Shown here: in pieces, positions 34,832 through 44,047 of the stretch | How the letters are laid out: each line of letters starts with the position of its first letter | Position numbering within the stretch: the first letter of the stretch is position 1 | Assembly: GCF_002022275.1 (NCBI RefSeq) | Contig: NZ_MSDF01000055.1 | Coordinates: 1-64,000 of the forward strand | Length of the DNA stretch: 64,000 nucleotides | Origin: Pseudomonas fluorescens | GTDB taxonomy: Bacteria > Pseudomonadota > Gammaproteobacteria > Pseudomonadales > Pseudomonadaceae | Reading direction: 5' to 3' | Notes under the pieces: model-generated | The model's input: only the letters and a program-made list of their open reading frames with translations | The model's database searches: none | Told to the model about the DNA's origin: nothing | Position numbers and translations under genes: made by a program

Positions 34832-35867
34832 ACCCGTTGGCGAGTGCCTGCAACTGCTGCCAATCCTGTACCTCGATCACAATCCCCTCCTGCTCCGACT
34901 TCGCCCGTGTGCGATGACGTCGATCCCCCGGTAACCGCCGCAACCCTGCCGCATGCATCTGCCGCACCAGCTCCTGACTGCGCTCGGCGAAGCTTTGCCC
35001 GGCGGTTTTGCTGGGGTCGATCACAATCAGCAACTGGCCGGTCCAGGGCGTGCGTGCGCCGGGATGATCCGCCCAGTTGAACTCAAACGAAAAATTCCCG
35101 CCGGTCAACGCGGCCGCCAGCAGCTCTACCATCATCGAAAGTGCCGAGCCCTTGTGCCCGCCAAATGGCAACAGCGCGCCGCCTTCGAGGATGGCTTTCG
35201 GGTCTTGGGTCGGCTGGCCCAGGCTGTCGACGCCCATGCCCGGTGGCAGGCGTTCGCCCTTGCGCGCAGCAATCTGTACGTCGCCGTGGGCAATGGCGCT
35301 GGTGGCCAGGTCGAACACAATCGGCGCACCATCCGCGCGCGGCGCGGCGAAGGCGATGGGGTTGGTGCCAAACAGGGGGCGGTCGGCGCCATGCGGCACG
35401 ACGCAGGTCATGCTGTTGACCACACTGAGGGCCACCAACCCTTCTTCGGCGAAGGGTTCGACGTCAGGCCACAAGGCAGCGAAGTGATGGGAGTTGTGGA
35501 TGGCCAGCAAGGCAATCCCGGCGCTGCGCGCTTTTTCTACCAACAGCCCTCTGGCGGCTTCCAGCGCCGGCTGGGCAAAGCCGTTGCCTGCGTCTACCCG
35601 CACGAAGCCTGAGGCCACATCCGTCACCTGCGGCACCGCACGGCCATTTACCCAGCCACTGGCCAGAGTGCTGAGGTAGCCGGGCATGCGAAAAATGCCA
35701 TGGCTGTGGGCGCCATCACGCTCGGCGCTGGCGCAATTGAGGGAGAGGATCGCCGCCACCTCAGGCGAGGTGCCGTGCCGCACAAAGACCTGGTGCAGCA
35801 ACGCTACCAGCTCAGGGAAACCAATGGAGACACAAGACCCTTCAACTACCTTGGACGGCGTAGACAT
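34830..35867 (-). CDS. dpkA: Delta1-piperideine-2-carboxylate reductase (Ldh/malate family)
   Basis: A 345-residue NAD(P)H-dependent reductase of the malate/L-lactate dehydrogenase type II family. Strong resemblance to Pseudomonas DpkA: NCASAERDGAHSHGIFRMPGY, NSHHFAALWPDVEPFAEEGL, SVVNSMTCVVPHGA and LPFGGHKGSALSMMVELLA. DpkA reduces delta1-piperideine-2-carboxylate to L-pipecolate in D-lysine catabolism and can act on delta1-pyrroline-2-carboxylate. The start at 35867 (MSTPSKVVEG) has GGAG six bases upstream. Monocistronic here; no lysine catabolic neighbours are in the window. Its 3' end meets a terminator. Confidence 0.87.
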   Translation of the reverse strand: MSTPSKVVEGSCVSIGFPELVALLHQVFVRHGTSPEVAAILSLNCASAERDGAHSHGIFRMPGYLSTLASGWVNGRAVPQVTDVASGFVRVDAGNGFAQPALEAARGLLVEKARSAGIALLAIHNSHHFAALWPDVEPFAEEGLVALSVVNSMTCVVPHGADRPLFGTNPIAFAAPRADGAPIVFDLATSAIAHGDVQIAARKGERLPPGMGVDSLGQPTQDPKAILEGGALLPFGGHKGSALSMMVELLAAALTGGNFSFEFNWADHPGARTPWTGQLLIVIDPSKTAGQSFAERSQELVRQMHAAGLRRLPGDRRHRTRAKSEQEGIVIEVQDWQQLQALANG

Positions 35868-36069
35868 CTGAAGCTCCGATTTTATGATTGGAAGGCGCGA
35901 CAAGACGAGAAACCAGACCTGCGATTAAACAACGCGCCCTGCATCTGCTGTCAATCGGCGTTTGCGGGCGCGTGTTTTTTTTGCAGCAGTTATCTACCGC
36001 AGACGGCAAGTCCTGCACTTTTACGCTGGCGCTCACTTGGCTGATCCGGGCCATGATGGAGAGCGATAG

Positions 36070-39000
36070 ATGACCAGCGTCAGCCCACCTTATTTTTTCA
36101 AGGAGTTTCACCAACCCGTACGCAGGAAACAACCTACGCCGCGAGAGCGCGCCTTGGGGCTGACCCTCAAGGACCTGGATTGGCTGGACACGCTGTACTA
36201 CGCCACCGATGACGCACGCCAGGACAGCGTGGCGCGCAGCTTTGCGATGGTGGTTGAACAGATGACGCTGGAGCTGGCGGACAAATCCACACTGGCGCTG
36301 GCAGGCGCGTTCTTGATGAGCCCCAGCCCTGACGATAACAAAGCGCTGCTCTACACCCCCTATGGAGGAATCGAAGTATTCAACAGCCGGGCAACCTTGC
36401 TTTCCAGCATTACAAGTCGCCTTAAAAACAACTCACAACGCATTGATTTACTGTATTTTTTATCTATAAACCAACACAAAAAATTCACGCTGGACACCGA
36501 GTTTTCCCTCACGACGGCAACGATTCCCGGTGCCGTGTTTGAAGCCCAGCAAAAAACCATTGAGGCCAGCCAGCAGCGCAATGTGCAAGACATGCTCGAT
36601 GCGCTTCGCACTACGCCAAGCTTGCCCTCAATGCTGGAAACGCTGTTGGGCATAATGGCACGTTCATTTTTTCCAGGCCTCGATCAGCGCGACACGCGAG
36701 TCAACAGTTTCAATGCCTCTTCAGAAGGACACGCTCGCGGCGTGGACCAATGGTTAACCTCGGCCACTCTGAGCGAAACGTTACTGCAGTACTACCTGGA
36801 CCAGGCTTGGCCGGCGGGTCAGGCCCGCACCTTTACCAACCCCAAACACATCACCGCAGGGTTCAGCGCAAACGCACGCCAACAAGATCGCGAGCAGTGG
36901 GAGAGCCTGGTGGAACAAACTGCCGGCATCCTCTCCAAACTGCTTGGCAGCCTGTTAAAGACCTGGTGGAACGAAGACATCGGCCACGGCCAATCGCGTC
37001 AGGCGCTGTTTGCCCAAGTGATGAGCGAAAAATTCCGCGCAGACTTGTTGTTCAAACATCAGGGCGACATTGTGTCAGCTGAGGAAAGCCAGCACTTGCT
37101 GGCCGTTTTTCTCCCCGATCAGGCGGCACGCACGGCCTGGCGCGCGCCGCTGCGAATCGAAAAAGTCAGCATCCACGCTCCTTATCAACACTATGTGGAA
37201 CTGGCCGCCACCCTGATGATCAGCGACACCCATGCCTACCTCTACACCCAGACGCGTGGACTGCAAGTGCTCAAGGATCTGGCCGACCTCAATGACACGC
37301 TGCTGAGCATGCTCAAAGCCGCCGGGCATCAGGACGAGTTGTTGAATTACCTCTCCCTTGAGGAGCGCAGCCTGTATATCGCCATGGACGCGGTGCAGGT
37401 CAGCGGGCGAGCGGTACACGGCAGCGTTTTTGGCTCGATGGTCGAAGACATCGCCGCCAAACAATTGGCCAATCTGGAACATGCCTTGGGGTTGTTTCGC
37501 CGCAGCGGCGGCGCAGTCGATCTGGAGGCCCTGCTCGATTGCGCCCTTGATGTGCGCGCGATGCTCGACAGTCGGCTGTTGAGCATGGACGCCGCCGGGC
37601 GCTGGAGCCTTCACCCGGTCAGCGCCGACCATGGCGGGCCGTCCACGGTGCAGGCGGAACGGGCCAAGCAGCAGTTAGTGACGCTGCAAGCCGCCGAGGC
37701 TGCCTTGAAAGTGCAACGGGATAACCAACCCACGCTGCGCCGGCTGGCCCTGCACGCGCTGAATCAGGAATTGAACAAGCGCCTGCTGGATATCGACGCC
37801 GCCGACGTGTACGCCAACACCTACGCCACCCAGGCACTACAGGTGGAAGACCGTGTCCCGAAACAATCCCAAAGCATGGTTGAGCACTTTATCGCGCGCC
37901 TGGCGAAAACCGGCAGCCCGGTGGGCGACACACCCGACCTCGGTCTGTACAGCGGCCGTCACGAAGGCACGGCCAAACGCTGGAACGCACTGGACAGTCG
38001 CACCTTCAACGCGGTGATTGATCGCGCTCTGATTCCGTTTGTGGAGCATGACATCCGCACACTGCCCCGCCAGTTCCTGGAAAACCATCGAGACCAGATA
38101 GGTTATGCCTTGATGAACGGGCTGCGCAGCGAGGCCGAATTGCGCGTGCTCAACAAGACACTGAGCCCGCGCCACCATTCGATTCTCGACACCGTTTTGC
38201 GTAGCGACAGCATGACCCGCGAAAAACGCCACGGGTTGCAAGGCTTTCTACCCGATGCCTACGGCTTGACGCTGAAGGTCGGCGACACATTGCACCCCCT
38301 GGCCAACTGTTTTGTGCTGACGGAACGCGGCGGGACCGATGTCCAGCGCTCCGGCCATGCCGTGCTATGGACACCGCAGCATGGTCACGAACCTTTTATC
38401 TCGGTGCAGGCTCTGCGCGACAGGCTCGAACAGCGTTTGGCCGACGCCGATCGCCGCATCGCCCTGTTGCAAAACTTGCCCATCAGCCATCGCCGCCCCC
38501 ATCAAATGTTCACGCTGGGACCACTGCAACGCATCGACGAGCATTTGCTCAATAACCGCCAACAGAGCTACCTGGACTACCAGCTCGATAGCCTGGACCG
38601 CTGGCTCGCCATGCCGCTGGGCCCCCATCAGTTGCAGGATTGCCTGGACGCCGACATGCAGCAGATGTCGCCGTCCAACCTGGGCCGGGCCAACGCCATT
38701 GCCCAAGCGATTATCCAGCAGCACGCTTTGCCGGTCTGGCTGGGCATGGCTTCCCCCCAGGAGCAGATCCTCCACGCAGAACTCGTCGAGCAATACCGCC
38801 TCAGCGCACCGGACGAGCGTGACTACCTGCACAGCGTGCCAACCCTGCGCGAGACCGTTACCAGCCGCCTGCAGACGCTGCTGAAGAAACGCTTCCCTGA
38901 CGAGGACCTGAACCCTGACGACATCCTGATTCCGCCACGCGTGGTGCTTGACGGGCATACCTTGAGCCTGACTGATTTTGCCATGCGCCACCTGCCCGAC

Positions 39001-41190
39001 CTGCAAGCCGATAACCTTCGACCCTATGCGCGCGGCGCCACTGCGCTTCCATCGACCCTCGACGGCGCGGCGGTGGAACAACTGGTGCGCCAGGTGGACA
39101 TCGGCAAAACCTACCGTGATGTGCTCACGCCGCTTCTGACCTCGACCTCTGAGGACACGCGCCAACGCCAAACCCTGTTTTGTCAGCAATTGCCATGGCA
39201 ACTGCTGCGTCAGGCCCATGAAGAAAAACTCGAGGAACGCCTGAGTGACAAGGCCTGGGGCTTTCTTCAGCAGGTGTTGGATATGCCCGATGGCGAGGCG
39301 CGCCAGGCCTGGAGTAACACTGCAGCGCTGGTGCGCCCATTGGAACTGGTGGCCACGGCTGGCGCGTCGCCAGTGAAAGTGCCCGGTTTGTACCTGATAG
39401 GTCCGCCACCTCCACTCACAGGCCCCTGGGTGCTTTACGCGCCTTACAGCCCGTTACGGGTGATAAAGGAATACGTGCAGGAAAAGGATCTGCTGGCCGA
39501 GATCAATCGCCCCGGCCCCTTGCAGGCGTGGATCATCCAGCAACTGGATGACCCGCATCAGGCCATCTACCGCAACTTGTTCAGCCCCCCGGTGACTGCC
39601 GACGGTACTGAGATCACCCTCACCTCGTCGCCCGTCATGGGCAATATTCTGCTGCGCCTGTTTGCCGATAACGCCCAACAGTTGCTGAAAATGCTCGCCT
39701 GCCAATTCGACAAAAACGGCAAGGACCAATGGGACGGCGTTACCAGTTTGTTACACAAAGGAATTCCCAAGGCGCTGCAGTTTCTCGCCGGCAAACTAAA
39801 ATTCCCGCTGGTGGTGTGGCGCAGTTTCAAAGTGTTTGAAGCCTCCGCCCAAGCCTTGCAGGACCAGCACTTCGGCCTGGGTTTGAAGAAGTTCGCCCAA
39901 GGCCTGGCCACCCTGGCCTCCTTGCGCAGGGAACTGGACGCCCTGCTGCCCGCTGACAGTGCGCTGGCACCCACGGTCACCGTCAGCACCCCGGATATCA
40001 CAGCACCTTTGCGCACCCGCATGCGGCACTTTGAAGACGCGACAGTAGCCCTGGCAGATTTGCAGGAAAGCGCCAACAATCATCTGTATACACACAGCAC
40101 CAGCAACCGCGATTTTGTGCCGGTGGCAGGCAAGGTCTACCCGGTGAAAAAAGCCGGCGAGCGCTGGCGTGTCAGCAAGGGTTCCGAGCTGGGCCCTCAT
40201 GTAGAACGCAATGCCAAGGGCCAATGGGTGCTTGACCTGACCCGGCAGGAGCCACAGTTCGGGCCAGCCCTGAGTCGCCCTATAAACCGCTTGAATACCC
40301 GCCGGGCGATCCGCGAGGCCATCAATGTCGAAGCGCAGGGCATGGAGAATATCCGTGCGCTGTCACCCTTCATGGCTGAGTGCATCAACGACGCAATCAA
40401 TGTGGCGCTTTACTACACGGTGACCGGCCAGCGCAATTTGGCGCTTTTTGAGCAACAACGTGACCCTGATTCGCGAGTGGGCCGCTTCCTGACGGAGATG
40501 TTCGGTATCCTCAACTTCAACCCGGGTCAGGTTGCACGGATCCAGGTGCGGGTGATGGAAATCCTTAACGGGCTCTGCGATCACACACTCAGCGCCCATG
40601 ATTCTCAACGATTCGTGGTCGGTACAGCCAACTGGGCTTCACACGAGACCTTCGCCTTTGTAATACCCAATGACCGTGAACGGAGAATCTTTTTACTGGA
40701 TCCCTTCTTCAGTCCGGGCATGCATATCTACCAGCCGTACCTGAACGCGCCCTTTGACGTCAATCATCATGCACGCGCGGCATCCTTGATCCATGAGTTG
40801 GGTCACTTGACGTCCCTGACCGAAGACATTGCCTATCTGGACAGCATGCGCCCCTTCCAGGATCTGATCAGCCAAGGCACCGCAGATGGCTTGAGACTTC
40901 ACACGTCGCTTTCCAACCTGCGCGACACGGCGCTCTCCACACTGACCCCGGCCACTATGTTATTCAAGGCGCAAGATGAGCTGACGGCACGCTGGGAAGA
41001 CCTTGGGCGCGCCGGCTCGACTCATGCTCGCGACAAGGTGCTGAAGGTGACGGGAGCAAAGACGCTAAACGACGCCCGATCAGTGTTTATGAGTGACCCG
41101 GACCGACGGCTTGACATCATCCTGGCCAATACGGATTCGGTGACGTATTTGATTACACACTTGGGGAGGGTACTGGATCCGGGGGCCTGA
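36070..41190 (+). CDS. Giant DUF6543/dermonecrotic-toxin-like protein with C-terminal HELGH metalloprotease motif
   Basis: A single uninterrupted 1706-residue frame. There is no signal peptide or obvious membrane helix. Sequence style matches the large Pseudomonas DUF6543/dermonecrotic-toxin-domain family. A short motif recurs four times: LLYTP (res. 93-97), HAYLYTQ (388-394), HAVLWTP (763-769) and VLYAP (1121-1125), each followed by a leucine-rich helix; it marks repeated domain units. Near the C-terminus, HELGH (1575-1579) is followed by TSLTEDIAYLD, a zinc-metalloprotease signature (HExxH plus acidic third ligand). The role is probably an anti-host or anti-competitor toxin (inference). No secretion or T6SS gene is adjacent. 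The ATG at 36070 lies after GAGAGCGATAG, a modest ribosome-binding site. The 5' part (36350-36560) is locally AT-rich. Confidence 0.8.
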   Translation: MTSVSPPYFFKEFHQPVRRKQPTPRERALGLTLKDLDWLDTLYYATDDARQDSVARSFAMVVEQMTLELADKSTLALAGAFLMSPSPDDNKALLYTPYGGIEVFNSRATLLSSITSRLKNNSQRIDLLYFLSINQHKKFTLDTEFSLTTATIPGAVFEAQQKTIEASQQRNVQDMLDALRTTPSLPSMLETLLGIMARSFFPGLDQRDTRVNSFNASSEGHARGVDQWLTSATLSETLLQYYLDQAWPAGQARTFTNPKHITAGFSANARQQDREQWESLVEQTAGILSKLLGSLLKTWWNEDIGHGQSRQALFAQVMSEKFRADLLFKHQGDIVSAEESQHLLAVFLPDQAARTAWRAPLRIEKVSIHAPYQHYVELAATLMISDTHAYLYTQTRGLQVLKDLADLNDTLLSMLKAAGHQDELLNYLSLEERSLYIAMDAVQVSGRAVHGSVFGSMVEDIAAKQLANLEHALGLFRRSGGAVDLEALLDCALDVRAMLDSRLLSMDAAGRWSLHPVSADHGGPSTVQAERAKQQLVTLQAAEAALKVQRDNQPTLRRLALHALNQELNKRLLDIDAADVYANTYATQALQVEDRVPKQSQSMVEHFIARLAKTGSPVGDTPDLGLYSGRHEGTAKRWNALDSRTFNAVIDRALIPFVEHDIRTLPRQFLENHRDQIGYALMNGLRSEAELRVLNKTLSPRHHSILDTVLRSDSMTREKRHGLQGFLPDAYGLTLKVGDTLHPLANCFVLTERGGTDVQRSGHAVLWTPQHGHEPFISVQALRDRLEQRLADADRRIALLQNLPISHRRPHQMFTLGPLQRIDEHLLNNRQQSYLDYQLDSLDRWLAMPLGPHQLQDCLDADMQQMSPSNLGRANAIAQAIIQQHALPVWLGMASPQEQILHAELVEQYRLSAPDERDYLHSVPTLRETVTSRLQTLLKKRFPDEDLNPDDILIPPRVVLDGHTLSLTDFAMRHLPDLQADNLRPYARGATALPSTLDGAAVEQLVRQVDIGKTYRDVLTPLLTSTSEDTRQRQTLFCQQLPWQLLRQAHEEKLEERLSDKAWGFLQQVLDMPDGEARQAWSNTAALVRPLELVATAGASPVKVPGLYLIGPPPPLTGPWVLYAPYSPLRVIKEYVQEKDLLAEINRPGPLQAWIIQQLDDPHQAIYRNLFSPPVTADGTEITLTSSPVMGNILLRLFADNAQQLLKMLACQFDKNGKDQWDGVTSLLHKGIPKALQFLAGKLKFPLVVWRSFKVFEASAQALQDQHFGLGLKKFAQGLATLASLRRELDALLPADSALAPTVTVSTPDITAPLRTRMRHFEDATVALADLQESANNHLYTHSTSNRDFVPVAGKVYPVKKAGERWRVSKGSELGPHVERNAKGQWVLDLTRQEPQFGPALSRPINRLNTRRAIREAINVEAQGMENIRALSPFMAECINDAINVALYYTVTGQRNLALFEQQRDPDSRVGRFLTEMFGILNFNPGQVARIQVRVMEILNGLCDHTLSAHDSQRFVVGTANWASHETFAFVIPNDRERRIFLLDPFFSPGMHIYQPYLNAPFDVNHHARAASLIHELGHLTSLTEDIAYLDSMRPFQDLISQGTADGLRLHTSLSNLRDTALSTLTPATMLFKAQDELTARWEDLGRAGSTHARDKVLKVTGAKTLNDARSVFMSDPDRRLDIILANTDSVTYLITHLGRVLDPGA

Positions 41191-41211
41191 ACAGGCCCCC
41201 GAGAAGGTGAA

Positions 41212-41481
41212 TCAGTCTTTCTGGTCACGCAGAACGTTACCGGACGCACCATCGATTCGCGCCTCATACACCACGCCGTCGGACTTGCGTCCTTTGACTT
41301 CCCAATAGCCATCGTTGTCCGCCTCGGCGGCATACACCTCGATGTAGCCGGCCTTGGTCTTGGCGACCTCAATGGCTTTTTCGATCGGAATCCAGCCGGC
41401 ACCCGGCTTGTCGGCCAAGGCCGCGCCGGCACTGAGCAGAGCGGAGGTTGCACACAGGGCGATTAAGGTTTTCTTCAACAT
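41212..41481 (-). CDS. Secreted PepSY-domain protein
   Basis: An 89-residue periplasmic protein. A signal peptide (MLKKTLIALCATSALLSAGAALA-D) precedes one PepSY domain: WIPIEKAIEVAKTKAGYIEVYAAEADNDGYWEVKGRKSDGVVYEARID, with the typical ending SGNVLRD. PepSY domains occur as inhibitory propeptides of metalloproteases and as stand-alone periplasmic proteins often tied to envelope stress systems. The ATG at 41481 has GGAG eight bases upstream. It is convergent with the giant HELGH toxin gene, 21 bp from its stop. Whether it inhibits that protease is speculative. Confidence 0.9.
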   Translation of the reverse strand: MLKKTLIALCATSALLSAGAALADKPGAGWIPIEKAIEVAKTKAGYIEVYAAEADNDGYWEVKGRKSDGVVYEARIDGASGNVLRDQKD

Positions 41482-41609
41482 AGTCGTACTCCATTGGGCA
41501 ATGACTGATTCAGTCCTGAATTTTTTAGGTGCTCTCAAACGAGAATAAGTTCCAATTGATGTGCAATCGCCATGACTGCTGTTCTCGCCATCCACCTGTG
41601 GAGGTTAGA

Positions 41610-41636
41610 ATGCACGAAATCAGGATGCGTAAATGA
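41610..41636 (+). CDS. Eight-codon leader micro-ORF coupled to the FecR-like gene
   Basis: An ATG at 41610 is preceded by GGAGG at proper spacing and encodes MHEIRMRK. Its TGA overlaps the FecR-like start in an ATGA arrangement. This looks like a translational-coupling leader, or the remnant end of a lost upstream gene such as a fecI-type sigma factor. Too short to prove from sequence. Confidence 0.35.
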   Translation: MHEIRMRK

Positions 41637-42628
41637 CCGAAAAGTCCCTTTCAGAAGCCGAATATGACGCCATCACCGACGCCGCTGCGCATTGGTGCAT
41701 GCGCCTGCACGCGGGCGATTGCACGAGCGTTGAGCGGGAGGCTTTTGATCAGTGGCACGACGCGCATCCGCTGCATGCATTCGAATACGCCGCCATGCTC
41801 GAAATCTGGGACGTGGCCGACCATCTGCCACGCAGTGAGCCCGCCTCAACGGTCATACCGCTGAAACCTCGAAGCCGCCTGCGCACCTATGCCGTCGCAG
41901 CCACGGTCTGCCTGGTTGCCTTGCCACTGGCCGCATTCACGGGTTGGGAAGCGGGTCTGTTGCCCAACGCTTATGAACATGTTGAAGCCACCAGCGGTTT
42001 GCGCAAGGTCACCCTGAGTGATGGCAGCCAGGTCGAGCTGAACCTGGGCACGGAACTTGTGTACAGCAACTACAAAAATCAGCGCCAGGTCACCTTGAAA
42101 AAAGGCGAAGCGTTTTTCAAGGTCAGCCATGACCGCGAGCATCCCTTTATCGTGTATGCGGGCGAGGGCAAGGTGCGCGTGACCGGTACTCAATTCAACG
42201 TCTGGAAGTACGAAGACCAGGTGCGGGTCACGCTGCTCGAAGGCTCTGTGCAAATTTCCAGCGACAAACAGCATGCCAGTGTTGCGCTGAGCCCCGGCAT
42301 GCAGGCCAGCTACCATCGGGGCGATACCACGCCCGAAGTCCAGGCCGCCAGGCCGGACGACAGCGCCGTGGCCTGGCGAAGCGGCAAGCTGGTGCTCGAC
42401 AACCTGGCCCTGGCGGACGCGTTGCCACTGATCAACCGCTACCTGAGCAAGCCGGTGATGCTGGCCGATGCCAGTACCGGCGCCATCCGCATCGGCGGCA
42501 TTTACAACATCAACGAGGTCAACAACCTCGTCCCTTCCCTGCCCAAGGTGCTGCCGGTCTGCCTGACCCAGAACCAGGACGGCAACCCTGTGCTCAATTC
42601 CATCCCGCGTAAAACCCCCAAGAGCTGA
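41633..42628 (+). CDS. FecR-family protein without adjacent FecI (orphan)
   Basis: A 331-residue protein. The N-terminal DUF4880-type region (AHWCMRLHAGDCTSVEREAFDQWHDAHPLHAFEYAAM) resembles the cytoplasmic part that contacts an ECF sigma factor. One membrane helix follows at about residues 85-105 (YAVAATVCLVALPLAAFTGW), then the periplasmic FecR domain (TLSDGSQVELNLGTEL, RGEAFFKV-like KKGEAFFKVSHD, VRVTGTQFNVW) and a C-terminal STN-like part. FecR normally relays a TonB-receptor signal to FecI, but no sigma gene or cognate receptor is adjacent. It precedes the fap operon on the same strand, separated by 330 bp with its own promoter. Confidence 0.87.
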   Translation: MTEKSLSEAEYDAITDAAAHWCMRLHAGDCTSVEREAFDQWHDAHPLHAFEYAAMLEIWDVADHLPRSEPASTVIPLKPRSRLRTYAVAATVCLVALPLAAFTGWEAGLLPNAYEHVEATSGLRKVTLSDGSQVELNLGTELVYSNYKNQRQVTLKKGEAFFKVSHDREHPFIVYAGEGKVRVTGTQFNVWKYEDQVRVTLLEGSVQISSDKQHASVALSPGMQASYHRGDTTPEVQAARPDDSAVAWRSGKLVLDNLALADALPLINRYLSKPVMLADASTGAIRIGGIYNINEVNNLVPSLPKVLPVCLTQNQDGNPVLNSIPRKTPKS

Positions 42629-42742
42629 ACCGCCTGCCTGCAAGCCCCGGGCACTTTCGTGCCTGCAGTGTCCACTTTTGAAACACCTCCTGCGCCTGAA
42701 CCGCCCGCGTGCTGCGGATTCATCGTTTTGTCATGGGCACTG

Positions 42743-42753
42743 TTACAGCGCTG
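42743..42753. repeat. 11-bp repeat TTACAGCGCTG, upstream copy in the fap promoter region
   Basis: Identical to 42914-42924, which lies just downstream of the expected transcription start. The core ACAGCGCTGT/A is palindromic. One copy is about 150 bp upstream of the sigma-54 promoter, a typical position for an activator site. Function unproven. Confidence 0.4.
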
Positions 42754-42816
42754 ATACAGCCTGAGGTTTGCCATGCAGCGTTGCCGGGCATACGTGCTCG
42801 CGTTAAGTCTGTCTCA

Positions 42817-42831
42817 GCGGTGAAACACCGC
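42817..42831. promoter_or_regulatory. Inverted repeat GCGGTGAAACACCGC upstream of the fap promoter
   Basis: Perfect 6-bp arms around AAA, centred about 68 bp upstream of the -24 box. A candidate binding site for the sigma-54 activator encoded at 47756-49081, or for another fap regulator. The AT-rich DNA between this and the promoter could hold an IHF site. Confidence 0.4.
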
Positions 42832-42890
42832 CGGTATGGCTATGCCTTTATTTATGCTCAACCTTTTGAATAACAACAATAAATAAAAAG

Positions 42891-42906
42891 CGGCACGCGT
42901 TCTGCT
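42891..42906 (+). promoter_or_regulatory. Sigma-54 promoter of the fap operon
   Basis: CGGCACGCGTTCTGCT carries GG at 42892-42893 and GC at 42904-42905 with exactly 10 bp between, close to TGGCAC-N5-TTGCW. It sits 53 bp upstream of fapA. RpoN dependence has been proposed for fap operons in Pseudomonas. Confidence 0.78.
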
Positions 42907-42958
42907 CCTTCTCTTACAGCGCTGTTTAGGGTCAGCGCGACGAATAAGGAACATTGCC

Positions 42959-43420
42959 GTGGACACACATAATCCAGGCTCACTGAGCCTCCTGCTGATC
43001 AGCTGTGCATTGACTGCCAGCGTGAGCATTCCGGTGCTCGCCGCAGGTGATGGCGTGATCGTGATTGAACGCCAGGTTCAGCCTTATGTGATTGGCCGCT
43101 CACGCGGCACCGACCCCTACCCCACGACTGTGAATGCCAACCCATCGGCGCAAGTCCTGCGCGCTGCCAACAATGAGCTCAGCGACAACGACATCGCAGG
43201 CATCAGCACCGGCGCAAGCATCACTCGCAGCATCATGCCCAACGGCGACATTACCGGCCTGAACACGATCGGCAACGGTAATGGCCTGGGTGCCGGTGCC
43301 GCAGCAGGCCTGGGCGGCGGCGGTGCCGGCGGCATCTCGGGCACCGTCAACGGCGCGGTCTCACGTGGTCTTGCCCCGCTCAACAACCTCGGCGGCATGA
43401 TCGGAGGGGCGATGAAATGA
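42959..43420 (+). CDS. fapA: FapA, functional-amyloid accessory/chaperone protein
   Basis: A 153-residue periplasmic protein, first gene of the fap operon. A signal peptide (LLLISCALTASVSIPVLAA) precedes a short mature part, with a Gly-rich low-complexity C-terminus (LGAGAAAGLGGGGAGG) and a last segment RGLAPLNNLGGMIGGAMK. FapA is thought to hold FapC soluble in the periplasm and modulate fibre composition. Translation starts at GTG 42959, since AAGGA lies 8 bp upstream. The stop overlaps fapB (ATGA). Confidence 0.92.
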   Translation: MDTHNPGSLSLLLISCALTASVSIPVLAAGDGVIVIERQVQPYVIGRSRGTDPYPTTVNANPSAQVLRAANNELSDNDIAGISTGASITRSIMPNGDITGLNTIGNGNGLGAGAAAGLGGGGAGGISGTVNGAVSRGLAPLNNLGGMIGGAMK

Positions 43421-43980
43421 ACCGTTCCCTGCTCCTTCTTGCAGCGCTCAGTTGCACAACCGCAATGGCCGACAGCAACAACAGCTCGACTATTGATAAC
43501 ACCGGCAAGCAGTACAACGGCGTCGTCCTGATCAACCAAGCCGCCGGCGACCAGCAGCAACTGAGTAACAACCTCGCCATTTCGACTGGCCACAACGCCC
43601 AGACGAACATCGCCATCACGCAAAAAATCAGCGGCGCTCCCGCCGACCGCTCCCTGAACGCCAACACCGCGATCCAGGGCAACTCTTTCAGCAATGGCAA
43701 CGGTGCACTGAGCGTCAACCAGTCCGCCGGGGCCCAGAACCAGATGATCAATGCCGTGCGCATCAGCGTGAATGCTGGGCCGCAGAGCATCGACGACAGC
43801 GTCATGTCGCAACAGAACGTTGCGCTTGCAACAGACTCGGGATTGACCTCTACCACTGGCAGCCGCCAGGTCGTGACAAGCGACCAGGCCTTCACCGGCA
43901 ACCGTGGAGTGGTACAGGTCAACCAGAGCGCCGGGGTGGGGAACCGAGTGGCTAACACCCTGAATCTACGACTCAACTGA
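43417..43980 (+). CDS. fapB: FapB, amyloid nucleator subunit
   Basis: A 187-residue secreted amyloid protein with a signal peptide (LLLLAALSCTTAMA). Three imperfect repeats carry the amyloid motif GxxxVNQxAGxxN: NGVVLINQAAGDQQQ, NGALSVNQSAGAQNQ and RGVVQVNQSAGVGNR. They are rich in Asn, Gln, Ser, Ala and Gly. FapB is the minor component, believed to nucleate FapC polymerisation at the cell surface. It overlaps fapA by 4 bp. Confidence 0.93.
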   Translation: MNRSLLLLAALSCTTAMADSNNSSTIDNTGKQYNGVVLINQAAGDQQQLSNNLAISTGHNAQTNIAITQKISGAPADRSLNANTAIQGNSFSNGNGALSVNQSAGAQNQMINAVRISVNAGPQSIDDSVMSQQNVALATDSGLTSTTGSRQVVTSDQAFTGNRGVVQVNQSAGVGNRVANTLNLRLN

Positions 43981-44047
43981 TGGAGCTGGGTCGACTGCTG
44001 GAAAGTACCAACACTTAACCAACTAATTAGAAGCAAGGAGATACACC

